Part shown: piece after piece, positions 53,100 to 62,285 of the stretch
How positions within the stretch are numbered: the stretch's first letter is position 1
How the letters are laid out: every line of letters begins with the position of its first letter
From: Leptospira sp. WS58.C1
Lineage (GTDB): Bacteria > Spirochaetota > Leptospiria > Leptospirales > Leptospiraceae
Assembly (NCBI RefSeq): GCF_040833995.1
Contig: NZ_CP162138.1
Span: forward strand, 62,001-126,000
Reading direction: 5' to 3'
DNA length: 64,000 nucleotides
The notes under the pieces: generated by a model
The model's database searches: none
What the model saw: the letters and a program-made list of their open reading frames with translations, nothing else
Told to the model about the DNA's origin: nothing
Program-made: the position numbers and the translations under genes

Positions 53100-54512
53100 A
53101 TGAAAAATCAAACCTTATCACATTCTAGAATGGCAGGTTATGCTTCCGCAGAAGTAGGTATTACCGCGGTGGAAACTATGGCCCAGATCTATCTTCTGGA
53201 TTTTTATGTTTCCACCGTAGGATTAAAACCTTCTCTTTTCGGTTTGGCAATGCTTATCACAATTTTATGGGATGCGATCAGTGATCCTATTATGGGATAT
53301 ATCTCCGATCGAACCGGTTTTGTAAACGGAAGACGACGTCCTTATATTCTAGTAGGAGGATTTTTACTCGGATTAGGCGCTACCTTTCTTTTCACTCCTC
53401 CTGAGTTAGAAACTCAAGGTCTTAAGTTTTTGTATTTGGTAATCGTTTACTTTTTTACGAATACATTCATGACCATGATCGCAGTCCCTCATATCAGTTT
53501 AGGGGGAGAGATGAGTTTTACCCCCGGAGAAAGGAATCAGATCTTCGGTTGGAGATTGTTTTTTGCGAATCTAGGCCTTTTATCCGGATTGCTACTTCCT
53601 GCAATTTGGGTCGCTTACGGAAAGAATGGATTTAGTTCCAGAAGTTATTCTTCTGCGACTATCTGGGTCTTATTATGTTTTGTATCTTATTTATCTTATT
53701 TTTTCACCAAAGGGAGAGATTTTCCGTACCAAAGAACCGTTACTCATAAAATTTCCATCGCCGAAAATATTCGATCTTTCTTCCGATCGGCGGTCTTTAT
53801 ATTAAAAAATCGATATTTTTTACCTCTTCTTTTGGCGTTTATCGTGGCGACGGCTGCCAGGACTTTAAATTCTTCCTTGGGACTTTTGTATTATAAGGAA
53901 AGATTGCTGCTCGAGGACTCTCAGGTGGTGATACGTATCCTTCTTCCTTTTGTATTTTTTCTTACGATCTCAATTCCTCTTTGGGTATACTTAGCAAAAA
54001 AATTCGGTAAAAAAAGACCTGCGTTCTGGGGGAGTTTTTTTCTAGGCATTTTGACAATCGTCTTATACCCTATCTTGCCTCAGGGATCTTATGAGGCTCC
54101 TTTGATTGCTGCGTTTTTTGGCGGGTTATTTGCAGGGTCCATTCTTCTTTTCGATTCTTTGGTGGCGGATGTAGTCGATTATGACGAACTTCTAACGGGA
54201 GAAAAAAGAGAGGGGGCCTATTTCGGATTTTGGAAGATGGCGACGAAGGTCATCAGAGCCCTAGGGTTTGCATTTTTAGGATTTCTCTTGGAAGCGATTG
54301 GATACCAAGCAGGAGCGCAAACACAGAACGCCGAATTAGGTTGGAGAATTACGGTCCTATTCGGGCCTGTGGTGGGAGGTCTGTTCGTTTTGGCATCTTT
54401 GATCTTTACTAAAATGGGTCTGACTAGCGAAGTACATGCAAAGATCCAGGAACTTTTATCAAGAAAAAAGAATATTCAAAAAAGAAGAAGTTCCGGCGTT
54501 CCGGCCGGATAG
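53100..54512 (+). CDS. GPH-type (MelB-like) MFS transporter
   Basis: A 470-residue, 12-helix transporter of the glycoside-pentoside-hexuronide:cation symporter group. DAISDPIMGYISDRT and GRRRPYILVGG near the N-terminus are the family signature. It would import a sugar or other small solute with Na+ or H+; the substrate is unreadable. The gene follows the DSD1-like gene by 45 bases and may be co-transcribed. Its end is 3 bases from the convergent recombinase gene. Confidence 0.88.
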   Translation: MKNQTLSHSRMAGYASAEVGITAVETMAQIYLLDFYVSTVGLKPSLFGLAMLITILWDAISDPIMGYISDRTGFVNGRRRPYILVGGFLLGLGATFLFTPPELETQGLKFLYLVIVYFFTNTFMTMIAVPHISLGGEMSFTPGERNQIFGWRLFFANLGLLSGLLLPAIWVAYGKNGFSSRSYSSATIWVLLCFVSYLSYFFTKGRDFPYQRTVTHKISIAENIRSFFRSAVFILKNRYFLPLLLAFIVATAARTLNSSLGLLYYKERLLLEDSQVVIRILLPFVFFLTISIPLWVYLAKKFGKKRPAFWGSFFLGILTIVLYPILPQGSYEAPLIAAFFGGLFAGSILLFDSLVADVVDYDELLTGEKREGAYFGFWKMATKVIRALGFAFLGFLLEAIGYQAGAQTQNAELGWRITVLFGPVVGGLFVLASLIFTKMGLTSEVHAKIQELLSRKKNIQKRRSSGVPAG

Positions 54513-54515
54513 CTG

Positions 54516-55409
54516 TCAGTATCTGTATTTCTTCTTAATTTCTTTTAGAGCGTCTTGGATATGTTTTTGTCTCACCTGAGGTCTTAGGTTCTTGCGGATA
54601 GGAAGATAACTTTCCGTAGTTGCAAGACTTTTATGACCTAAAAACTCTCTGATATCCTCTAAACTTTTCCCTTCCGCCAATTGGTGGATGGCCCTGCTAT
54701 GCCTGAGAGTGAATAAGGTAACTTGATTTTTGATCCCGGCGGACTTTGCCAGATCGCCTACTAAACGTTCTACGTTCCTGGAAGTCAAATGTGTACCTTG
54801 GTATTTTCCAGGGAATAAATAAGAACTTTTTTCTGTCCCAACTTCCTTTTCGAATTTTTTCAAGATCTTTTGTAATTCTCCGTCCATTACAACCGTTCTG
54901 TTTTGAGTAGGGATAGGAGAATCTACTTTGATCGTCTTTTTAGAAAGATCGAATTGCCCCCATTTTAAACGAATAATCTCTCCCACTCGTAAGCCTCCAA
55001 AATAGGCTAATGCGCAGAGAAGATGTGATCTAGGAGACTCCGATGCCGTTTCTAAAAGAAGCGTGATCTCTTTTTGGTTTAGGACCTTGGGAGTTTTATA
55101 CTCTCTCGCAGGTCTTCTGAAATCTTCGAATACGTTCATATCCAGAACTTCTTCAAAAAACATTTTTAAAGAACTGATATTGATCTGAATAGTGGAAGAG
55201 GAAACCTTCTTCTTCCTTAAATATTCTATGTACTTTTCGATATCCTTTGTGACTACTTTTTCAGCGGGTTTATCCGCAAACAAAAGAAAGTCTAAATTAT
55301 ATCTTAGGTAAGTGTATTCGGTTGCCTTCTTATAATTTCTTTGCCGAATTACCTTTACTAGTTTCTCGAAGGAAGATTTATTCTTCTTCGGGACCTCCGT
55401 TTCTATCAT
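54516..55409 (-). CDS. Tyrosine recombinase/integrase, divergent active site
   Basis: A 297-residue protein with an N-terminal SAM-like DNA-binding domain (about 12-95) and a catalytic domain (about 108-290). Arg141 (GGLRVGEI), Arg236 (FTLRHSR), His259 (LGHKSL) and nucleophile Tyr268 (TTESYLP) match the family. The first residue of HxxR is Phe233 instead of His, and the usual beta-hairpin Lys stretch reads PIPTQNRTVVM, without an obvious Lys. It may cleave poorly or need help. It could be a XerC/D paralogue or a former integrase. A 30-bp palindrome lies 70 bases upstream. Confidence 0.9.
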   Translation of the reverse strand: MIETEVPKKNKSSFEKLVKVIRQRNYKKATEYTYLRYNLDFLLFADKPAEKVVTKDIEKYIEYLRKKKVSSSTIQINISSLKMFFEEVLDMNVFEDFRRPAREYKTPKVLNQKEITLLLETASESPRSHLLCALAYFGGLRVGEIIRLKWGQFDLSKKTIKVDSPIPTQNRTVVMDGELQKILKKFEKEVGTEKSSYLFPGKYQGTHLTSRNVERLVGDLAKSAGIKNQVTLFTLRHSRAIHQLAEGKSLEDIREFLGHKSLATTESYLPIRKNLRPQVRQKHIQDALKEIKKKYRY

Positions 55410-55478
55410 CTCGGACCTCTAGTGCTAACTGTATCATTTTTATATTTTTTGTATCCGGACGTTCTAAGAGTCCAATTC

Positions 55479-55508
55479 CCCGGGTTGTTGGAATTCCAAC
55501 AACCCGGG
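55479..55508. repeat. 30-bp perfect palindrome
   Basis: CCCGGGTTGTTGGAA (55479-55493) is followed with no spacer by its exact reverse complement (55494-55508). It lies 70 bases before the recombinase start. As DNA it can extrude a cruciform; as RNA it is a very stable hairpin with no room for a loop. It could be a recombination or operator site, or a bidirectional terminator. Confidence 0.85.
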
Positions 55509-55626
55509 CATTCGTCTTTTAGAAGGATTTTTTTCGTCCCGGCTATAACGAAGATTCTAATTCCATTAGAAAGTCGTAAAGATATTTATAGTCCGCTTCA
55601 AAACTAAAGGCTATCGATCCATTTCC

Positions 55627-55670
55627 AAGCCGCAGGCTTCAAGAGCCTCGACACTTTGGGGACAGGCTCT
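55627..55670. other. Tandem hairpins
   Basis: AAGCC/GGCTT (55627-55631 and 55635-55639) forms a small hairpin, followed by AGAGCCT/AGGCTCT (55642-55648 and 55664-55670) with a 15-base loop. Together they may be a terminator remnant or part of a small RNA. Confidence 0.4.
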
Positions 55671-55710
55671 TATGATTTTGATCGTATCTTATAAATTTGG
55701 ACGTTTAAGG

Positions 55711-55729
55711 AAAGGGCAGATCGCCCTTT
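55711..55729 (-). terminator. Terminator after aroK
   Basis: AAAGGGC (55711-55717) pairs with GCCCTTT (55723-55729), loop AGATC. Read on the minus strand, the stem is followed by TTTCC, 6 bases after the aroK stop. A-runs and T-runs on both sides let it act in both directions. Confidence 0.75.
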
Positions 55730-55734
55730 TTGTA

Positions 55735-56274
55735 CTAAGTCCATCCGGATCTGCGTAGGATTTCTTCGCAAACTTCTTCCGTGCTGCGGTCATCTAAGGC
55801 AATCTGGATATCCGAATGAGCTCTATATTGTGGTAGTCTGGATTCTAAAATCGTTTTATAAGATAGAACGGAACTTAAAGGAGGACGGGTAGGATCGTTC
55901 TGGATTTTCTCCACTAAGTATTCGGATTTTCGGGATAGAGAGATCACAAATGCGGTTTCTTTTAGAAGATTGGTCTTTCTTTCGCTTACAATCTCTTTGC
56001 CGGAATCGTCTTGGTCGAATAAGATCCCACCTCCACAATCCAAGATCAGATTTTGCGATCCTGATACTTGTTTTAGGATCTGGAATTCTAGGTCACGGAA
56101 AGGTTTCCAATTTCCGGAATGTGATTTTACGAAATCCGGAATGGATACACCGCCTGTTAGGTAAACAGCTATCATGTCTGTGGAGATGACCGGTTTGCCT
56201 GTGAGTTTGGAAAGTTTACGGGAGATTTTGGATTTTCCGACACCTCTAGGGCCGATCAGGGCGATGTTTTTCAA
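55735..56274 (-). CDS. aroK: Shikimate kinase
   Basis: A 179-residue P-loop kinase of aromatic amino-acid synthesis, phosphorylating shikimate at O3. Walker A GPRGVGKS (8-15), Asp33 (STDMI), the FRDLE arginine, the CGGG shikimate motif (LDCGGGIL) and lid arginine (DPTRPPL) are in place. The gene overlaps the upstream HDOD gene by 4 bases, so its translation is coupled. It has an intrinsic terminator downstream. Confidence 0.9.
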   Translation of the reverse strand: MKNIALIGPRGVGKSKISRKLSKLTGKPVISTDMIAVYLTGGVSIPDFVKSHSGNWKPFRDLEFQILKQVSGSQNLILDCGGGILFDQDDSGKEIVSERKTNLLKETAFVISLSRKSEYLVEKIQNDPTRPPLSSVLSYKTILESRLPQYRAHSDIQIALDDRSTEEVCEEILRRSGWT

Positions 56275-57122
56275 ACCGAGATCAACTCTTCGATATGTTT
56301 TGCCATCTCCGGTAAAAGAGTGTAGTACATTTGCAGATCTCCCTCTGTAACACCTACGACTTGTAAGGCTTTAGAAGAGAGTGGAATTTTCAAACCGCCT
56401 ATGTCAATTCCCATTCCACCTAGGATCACGATACAATTCGCGATATGTATAATGGAAACTAGTTCAGGGAACTGTGTCGCCTTTTCAGGTTCAGTATAAT
56501 ATCTAGCTACTTCTATCAATTCCTGAGGGAAGTTCCATTTTTCCAGAAGTTTTGCACCTGTCTCTTGGTGGGTGTATCCGAAAAACTTAGCTTCCAGATC
56601 GGTATAGGGTCCTTCATAATTTTGTAATTCCGTTCTGAATTGCATAAGCACAGTTGGAAAAAAATCGGCGAGTATAACTTTCCCTATATTATGAAGAAGC
56701 CCGGCGGTAAATACAACGTCCTTATCCACTTTTAGTTTTTTCTGGACTGCGATTCTTTTAGCAAGTTCCGCTACGATCAGAGAATGGAGCCAGTTCGCTT
56801 CTCCATCTACTTGGTAACCTTTCAGTTCTTTTTTAAGAATACCTTTGGTCTCGTTCAGTAGAATAATCTCTTTTACAGTTTTGGTCCCAAGTGTCATTAG
56901 GGACTCTTGTACCGTTTTTACAGGTTTAGCGGGACGAAAGTATGCGGAATTGGAAAGTTTGATCACTGCAGCGGTAAGTCCGGGATCTTTGGAAATTTCC
57001 TTGGCTAGGTCTGCAATGACAACATCCGGATTTCCCACCATTTCCATAACTTTACTTACTACGGAGGAGATCTTAGGGAGCTGGGCCTCGTTTTCAAAAA
57101 GTTGATCTATCTTTTCTTTCAT
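56271..57122 (-). CDS. HDOD-domain signalling protein
   Basis: A 283-residue protein almost entirely made of an HDOD domain (about 12-215): [39 protein letters not shown], and LLHNIGK, where the HD signature has Asn for Asp, as is common in this non-catalytic family. HDOD proteins act in c-di-GMP or stress signalling, often beside chemotaxis genes. It lies 4 bases from cheD upstream and overlaps aroK downstream by 4. Confidence 0.9.
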   Translation of the reverse strand: MKEKIDQLFENEAQLPKISSVVSKVMEMVGNPDVVIADLAKEISKDPGLTAAVIKLSNSAYFRPAKPVKTVQESLMTLGTKTVKEIILLNETKGILKKELKGYQVDGEANWLHSLIVAELAKRIAVQKKLKVDKDVVFTAGLLHNIGKVILADFFPTVLMQFRTELQNYEGPYTDLEAKFFGYTHQETGAKLLEKWNFPQELIEVARYYTEPEKATQFPELVSIIHIANCIVILGGMGIDIGGLKIPLSSKALQVVGVTEGDLQMYYTLLPEMAKHIEELISV

Positions 57123-57126
57123 TCCG

Positions 57127-57633
57127 CTACCTGACCTTATAAAGGTACTTTTCGAATCCGCCCTTCTTTAAAAGGATCCTGCCATCATCCAAATAGAGAC
57201 TGATCGTTCGACCTTCATGGCCTCCGACATCTTCTACTAGTAACGTTATTTTTTCTTTATCTAAAAATTCTTTTGCGACGCTTACGTTTAGATCCCCAAT
57301 GTTCTGTAGGAAGCTTGAGTTCATTCCTTTGAACATGGAAGCTCCGCCGAATAGACGAGCGAAATATTCGCCCTTATTACAGCCTAACTCAGTCATTCTT
57401 TTTAACAATTCCGGAAGAGCGGTTTCGGCGTATTTATGGGGATTTTTGGAGGAATCTTTTCCGGAAGGGTCTTTGGCCAGCATGATATGGGCCATAGCTC
57501 CTACCTTTTTCTCCGGAGAGTAAAAAACCACTCCGATACAGGAACCTAATGTGGTGCGGATCACGGAAGGGGATTGGCCTCCTTGGATATCCGCGATCCC
57601 GACGTTTATAATTTTTACGTCTTTATTTAGCAT
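57127..57633 (-). CDS. cheD: Chemoreceptor glutamine deamidase CheD
   Basis: A 168-residue enzyme that deamidates glutamines of chemotaxis receptors. The catalytic Cys32 (TTLGSCIGV) and His49 (GAMAHIML) are 17 residues apart as in the family, with Thr27/28 nearby, and GGHEGRT is the late conserved motif. It is first gene of cheD-HDOD-aroK. No other chemotaxis gene is in the window. Confidence 0.93.
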   Translation of the reverse strand: MLNKDVKIINVGIADIQGGQSPSVIRTTLGSCIGVVFYSPEKKVGAMAHIMLAKDPSGKDSSKNPHKYAETALPELLKRMTELGCNKGEYFARLFGGASMFKGMNSSFLQNIGDLNVSVAKEFLDKEKITLLVEDVGGHEGRTISLYLDDGRILLKKGGFEKYLYKVR

Positions 57634-57845
57634 ACTTTCTATCAGTAATAACCGGGTAGTATTTTAGGATCATCCTAGTTCCTTCAAATCATTTTTCCTA
57701 GAAATTTGACGGGGACGGAATCGAATTATGTGACGATTGAACCTTCCAAAAATCCCGTGGGAATTCCCCCTCTTTTCGGAAAAATAGAGTTTCATATCCT
57801 CCTTGCGTAAAGGAAACTGTATGTACAGAAAGGAAATCATACCTC

Positions 57846-59042
57846 TTGCAAACAATCGCCTCCTCAGAACCGATCCGCACCTTGGAATTAAACGGTTCCC
57901 AGATCACTATTTTGGGAACAGCCCATATTAGCCAAAAAAGTATAGATGAAGTTTCCAGGATCATCCAAGAAGAAAAACCGGACACCGTCTGCGTGGAACT
58001 TTGTGCATCCAGAATGAGGTCCGTTCAGGACCAGGATCACTGGAAAAAATTGGATATTTTCAAAGTATTCAAGGAAAGAAAGATGTGGCTTCTTCTTTCC
58101 AGTCTCATTCTTTCTTCTTTCCAGAAAAAACTAGGTTACGGAAATATTCGTCCCGGGGACGAAATGAGAAAAGCGATCGAAGAAGGAAATAAGATCCATG
58201 CTAAGATCGTACCGGTAGATCGAGAGATTTCCATCACTCTTAAGAGGGCCTGGTGGAATGTGGGATTCTGGAGTAGAATGATGTTATTTTCCGCTTTGGT
58301 GAGCTCTCTTATCGTTAAAGAAGAGGTTTCTCCCGAAAAAATAGAAGAGATGAAATCGGACGATGTTCTCAAGGATCTATTTTCTCAACTTCCTTCCAGA
58401 TACCACTCCGTCAAAAATGTGATCATAGACGAAAGAGACGCATATTTAGCACAAAGGATCAGACAACAAGCCGCGGTAGGTAAGAAAATTTTTGCGGTAG
58501 TCGGCGCCGGACATTTAGAAGGTATCGTAAAACATATCTTAGAAGATAAGGATATCGATCATTTGGATATCCAGCCGACTAAAGGTTTTTGGGACAGAGT
58601 CCGTCCTTTATTATTTCCCGCTATTATCATCTCTGCTTTTACTGCGCTCTATTGGTTCGGTGGAAAAGAAGAAGGTCAGGAATTTTTAATAAGATGGATC
58701 TTAGTCAAAGGATCGCTTGCTGCAATCGGTGCAATCATTGCACTTGCACATCCGATCTCCATTCTTCTTGCATTTATCGCGGCTCCTATCGGGAACTTCA
58801 ATCCGATCATCAAACCGGGTTGGGTTGCTGCATTGTCCGAGTCATGGTTTAGAAAACCGTTGGTCGAGGATTTCGAAAGATTGGGAGAAGACACCGAAAC
58901 TTTCAGCGGATATTGGAAGAATAAGGTGACTCGTATCTTTCTAGTATTTATGCTCCCTCAGATCGGAAGTAGCATAGGGACGTTCATAGTGTCCAAACAG
59001 ATTTTTGATAAAATACTAAAATTTTTAGGCGCTTTTTTTTAG
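57846..59042 (+). CDS. TraB/PrgY family membrane protein
   Basis: A 398-residue protein with a TraB domain (about 12-240): ITILGTAHISQKSI, TVCVELCASRM and FAVVGAGHLEGI carry the conserved GTAH, ELC..R and GxGH motifs. Four or so membrane helices follow (about 255-395). PrgY relatives block or degrade peptide signals and Tiki relatives are proteases; the role here is unknown. The start is TTG 57846, with AGGAAA 9 bases upstream. Confidence 0.9.
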   Translation: MQTIASSEPIRTLELNGSQITILGTAHISQKSIDEVSRIIQEEKPDTVCVELCASRMRSVQDQDHWKKLDIFKVFKERKMWLLLSSLILSSFQKKLGYGNIRPGDEMRKAIEEGNKIHAKIVPVDREISITLKRAWWNVGFWSRMMLFSALVSSLIVKEEVSPEKIEEMKSDDVLKDLFSQLPSRYHSVKNVIIDERDAYLAQRIRQQAAVGKKIFAVVGAGHLEGIVKHILEDKDIDHLDIQPTKGFWDRVRPLLFPAIIISAFTALYWFGGKEEGQEFLIRWILVKGSLAAIGAIIALAHPISILLAFIAAPIGNFNPIIKPGWVAALSESWFRKPLVEDFERLGEDTETFSGYWKNKVTRIFLVFMLPQIGSSIGTFIVSKQIFDKILKFLGAFF

Positions 59043-59065
59043 ATCTTACGTACGATTTGTAGCCC

Positions 59066-61207
59066 ATGCGAAAGGAAATCAGGAATCGATCTTTAATCCT
59101 ATCAAGTTTTCTTTTGGCGATCTTCTTCTCTTTCCCGATTTGGGGAGAAGGTCCGGTCTACGAAAAAAAAGACCGCTTCTACTTGGAAGAGAGGATGGAC
59201 GGAGTTTCTCTTCTTCCTTATCTTTCCGTTTACCAAGATACAACAGGTAAAAAGTCCTTCAAAGAAGTGTTAAAAATTTTCGACCAAGGTGGGTCGGAAA
59301 AGGTCACACAAAATAGTTTAGGATATTCTAAATCTGCGATTTGGGTGCGTCTTAAAACGGAAAACCAGACTAACAAGCCTCTAGATTGGATCTTAGAGAT
59401 TGATTATGCGCTGTTAGATTACGTGGATCTGTTTGTGGGAAGAGTTTCCGATTCTGCAGTCAATCATTCGGGAGATCTTAGGGAATTCGGCACTCGACCG
59501 ATCGAACATCGGAATTTCGCCTATCCTTTTTCGGATGAGCCGGGTTCTAAAAGAGAGATCTATTTTCGGATAGCAAGTTCCAGTTCGATTCTACTACCTT
59601 TTCTGGCGTTTTCCAAAAATGAATTTATAGAACATAGTTTTACGGAACAACTTGCGCTCGGCTTGTATTACGGCTCTATGATGATCATGGTGGTATACAA
59701 TCTATTTTTGCTATTTTCCACCAAAGATAAAAGTTATTTATATTACGTTATTTATATATTAACTTATGTACTCTTCCAGTTTACGTTAAACGGTCTTTCT
59801 TTCCAATATTTATGGAGAAGTTCCGTTCTATGGGCAAATTACAGCCTACCGTTTTCCATTTTTACAGTGATCTTAACTGCAGGTGCATTTAGCAGATCCT
59901 TCTTGAATGCTCCTGAATACACTCCTAAAACTTCTAAACTGTATTATTTACTTTTTGCACTTAGTTTCGGCGGGATGGTTTCCACTTTATTCATTTGGGA
60001 ATACAGGACTGCGATTATGAGCAGCTTAGTACTAATGTTCTTTACATTAGGATTTTTGATCTCCAACGGGATACAATGTTTAGTCGCAGGAAGAAGAGAG
60101 GCGAAATATTTCCTATTTGCTTGGTCTTCTTTCTTATTTTTTAGTTTTCTGTTCGGGTTAAAATCTTTCGGGATTTTACCGAATAACTTTTTCACTTTAT
60201 GGGGGATACAGGTCGGCTCCGTGATGGAAGTGACACTTTTGTCCTTGGGATTAGCGGATAGGATCAAGGGATTGTCCGATCAACTGAAACAAAGAGTGGA
60301 AGAATTGGGAAAGATCCGTAACTATGCGGAAGAGTCTGAAGCAAAATACAGAAGTTTATTCGAAGTCGAAGAGGACTTTTTATTCTCTTTAGACCAAAAC
60401 TGGAATATTCTAGCCGCAAATAAATCCGTATCTAAACATATAGGATTCAAACCTCAGGAAGTGATCGGCAAAAACTTTATGGAGCTGATCTATAAGGCGG
60501 GAGAATTACAGGATGCCTATAAAAAATTGTACGTATTAGAAAAACTAGAAGAACTCGCTTCCGAAGGAAAACCTGTCAGATTTTTAGGGGAATTCCTACA
60601 GAAATATTTACGAGAACCGAAAGAGTTACAGGTCCAATTCCAGATCTTGGAATACGAGGGCCAAAGGGAAATTTTAGGAAGAGCCTACGAACCGGACCAA
60701 GACTTGATGTCTAGGTACGTGGACGACGAGAAGACTGTTTACTCCGCAAATAATTATCTGCAAAATGCGGAACTCTTAAGTCAAAGAATGACCACAAACT
60801 TGTATAGATTCGTGGATCCGGGCACGATTACTGCGATGAGAAATTGCCTGAGAGAAATGATCATAAATGCGATAGAACATGGAAATCTAAACATCAGCTT
60901 TGAGGAAAAAACCAGGGCAATGTCGGAAGGAAATTATTTCAGGTTCGTTCAGGAAAGGCAGAAGGACCCTTATTATAAGTCCAAAAAAGTAAAAGTGGAA
61001 TATTCACTTTCCAGAGATAGGATCGGTGTACGGATCACCGACGAGGGAAAAGGATTTAACCATGCTAGGCTCCAGAAAAGTAGTATGGAAAAATTGAACT
61101 CCGAAGGGATCACTCATGGGCGAGGACTCACACTTACTTTAGCCACATTCGATCTGGTGAAATTTAATAGCACCGGAAACCAAGTCACATTAGTTAAATA
61201 TTTTTAA
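59066..61207 (+). CDS. 7TM-DISM - PAS - RsbW-like ATPase sensor
   Basis: A 713-residue sensor: signal peptide, extracytoplasmic DISMED2-like beta domain (about 35-190), seven membrane helices (about 195-400), coiled coil, PAS domain (about 425-545) and a GHKL ATPase (about 590-713). The ATPase has an N-box EMIINAIEHGN, a G1 box DEGKGF and a G2 box HGRGL, but no His-phosphorylation domain stands before it. It is thus closer to anti-sigma kinases of RsbW type than to histidine kinases. It may be the kinase opposite to SpoIIE phosphatases. Confidence 0.88.
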   Translation: MRKEIRNRSLILSSFLLAIFFSFPIWGEGPVYEKKDRFYLEERMDGVSLLPYLSVYQDTTGKKSFKEVLKIFDQGGSEKVTQNSLGYSKSAIWVRLKTENQTNKPLDWILEIDYALLDYVDLFVGRVSDSAVNHSGDLREFGTRPIEHRNFAYPFSDEPGSKREIYFRIASSSSILLPFLAFSKNEFIEHSFTEQLALGLYYGSMMIMVVYNLFLLFSTKDKSYLYYVIYILTYVLFQFTLNGLSFQYLWRSSVLWANYSLPFSIFTVILTAGAFSRSFLNAPEYTPKTSKLYYLLFALSFGGMVSTLFIWEYRTAIMSSLVLMFFTLGFLISNGIQCLVAGRREAKYFLFAWSSFLFFSFLFGLKSFGILPNNFFTLWGIQVGSVMEVTLLSLGLADRIKGLSDQLKQRVEELGKIRNYAEESEAKYRSLFEVEEDFLFSLDQNWNILAANKSVSKHIGFKPQEVIGKNFMELIYKAGELQDAYKKLYVLEKLEELASEGKPVRFLGEFLQKYLREPKELQVQFQILEYEGQREILGRAYEPDQDLMSRYVDDEKTVYSANNYLQNAELLSQRMTTNLYRFVDPGTITAMRNCLREMIINAIEHGNLNISFEEKTRAMSEGNYFRFVQERQKDPYYKSKKVKVEYSLSRDRIGVRITDEGKGFNHARLQKSSMEKLNSEGITHGRGLTLTLATFDLVKFNSTGNQVTLVKYF

Positions 61208-61220
61208 TTTAGGCGGGAAA

Positions 61221-61766
61221 ATGAAAATTCGGATCTTCCTATTGGCATCTATATTCATTTTAGGTTCTTGTGTTTCGTCCGGTGAAGTTAAAAAGAAGGC
61301 GAAGGATCCGAATGCGGGAGTGGCAAGTATCGCTTCAGAGCTCAGATACCAATTTTTGACTTCTCTCAAAGCGCAAGGAGGCAAACTTCCGGCAAGGCTT
61401 GCTATCTTGCATATAGTAAACGAAGACGGAACCAATTCCCAATTAGGGAAACTCGTCACGGATAGACTCGGAAAAGAATTATTCGATCCTAAAACATTCC
61501 TATTATTGGAAAGAGATAGATTAAACCGAGTCATTGGAGAACAGGATTTTCAGGCAAGCGGTCTCGTTCTCAATGATCAAATCGTATCTATCGGGAAACT
61601 TTCGGGAGCGGAATATCTTGCCTTAGGGCAGCTTGTTTTTCGTGACCAGGAATTTTTACTGAATATCAGAATTGTCTCCTTGGGTGGCGTGATATGTGCC
61701 ACTGCGGATATAGTGTTCGATTCGGATAACGAGACCTATTCTAAATATAAGGAATCCGTTAAATAG
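61221..61766 (+). CDS. FlgO/CsgG-like lipoprotein
   Basis: A 181-residue lipoprotein with lipobox FILGSC (Cys17). The mature part (about 45-180) follows the FlgO/CsgG-like pattern: LPARLAILHIVNEDG, LGKLVTDRLGKEL, TFLLLERDRLNRVIGEQ, LSGAEYLALGQL. Such proteins sit at the outer membrane; FlgO affects flagella in Vibrio, but the role here is unknown. It lies 13 bases after the sensor gene and is probably in its operon. Confidence 0.85.
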   Translation: MKIRIFLLASIFILGSCVSSGEVKKKAKDPNAGVASIASELRYQFLTSLKAQGGKLPARLAILHIVNEDGTNSQLGKLVTDRLGKELFDPKTFLLLERDRLNRVIGEQDFQASGLVLNDQIVSIGKLSGAEYLALGQLVFRDQEFLLNIRIVSLGGVICATADIVFDSDNETYSKYKESVK

Positions 61767-61877
61767 GTCCGGGGTTCTTCTTATAAAAGTAGCGGAGAAT
61801 GTTATAGCTAGCGGTCCTTTCTTTTTTAAGTAAATACTTGAAGAATACTTCCTGATTCTTAATCTGTCTGTAAGTTT

Positions 61878-62285
61878 ATGAAAGTTGTCTTTAGTCTCCC
61901 GGCACTTTGTATTTTTCTTTTTTCCGTAACCAATTTGTCTTCGGCGGTGCCTAAATATTCCGAGATGGACAAGACACTTCTTGCCGTTTGGAATAGAACA
62001 TTTCCCGTCCCTTATACGAAAATTTTAAAAAGGGACCTTGCGGGAAAAGGTGTTTTGTATTATAGGAAAAACTCCAAAAAATCTGTGTATATATATTCTT
62101 ATTCCGTGTTCCTTCCTTTGTATATGGAACAGAACGAGAAGCCGGTAAGAAAAGACGATAGCGGAAGAGAAATAAAATTAAAACTGATTTACGATCCTTC
62201 TTCCGAGGAAGAAAAATATACGATTGAATTGGGTGAGTTCGACGAGATGTACGATGCGAAAGGAATTATAAAATGGATCCGATGA
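61878..62285 (+). CDS. Hypothetical exported protein
   Basis: A 135-residue protein with a signal peptide (MKVVFSLPALCIFLFSVTNLSSA). The mature part is charged and Tyr-rich (YYRKNSKKSVYIYSYSVFLP, ELGEFDEMYDAKGIIKWIR). I recognise no family. Its last 13 bases overlap the UGPase start, so the two are translationally linked. Confidence 0.75.
   Translation: MKVVFSLPALCIFLFSVTNLSSAVPKYSEMDKTLLAVWNRTFPVPYTKILKRDLAGKGVLYYRKNSKKSVYIYSYSVFLPLYMEQNEKPVRKDDSGREIKLKLIYDPSSEEEKYTIELGEFDEMYDAKGIIKWIR

Larger units (their letters stand above)
55410..55734. other. Structured intergenic region, recombinase to aroK
   Basis: A stretch of 325 bases without a supported ORF. It holds the 30-bp palindrome, two small hairpins and a terminator (listed separately). 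Between them it is A+T-rich. Confidence 0.6.

Noticed and set aside
55479..55508. Chromosome dimer resolution (dif) site
   Set aside because: dif has two 11-bp arms around a 6-bp spacer; this palindrome has none.
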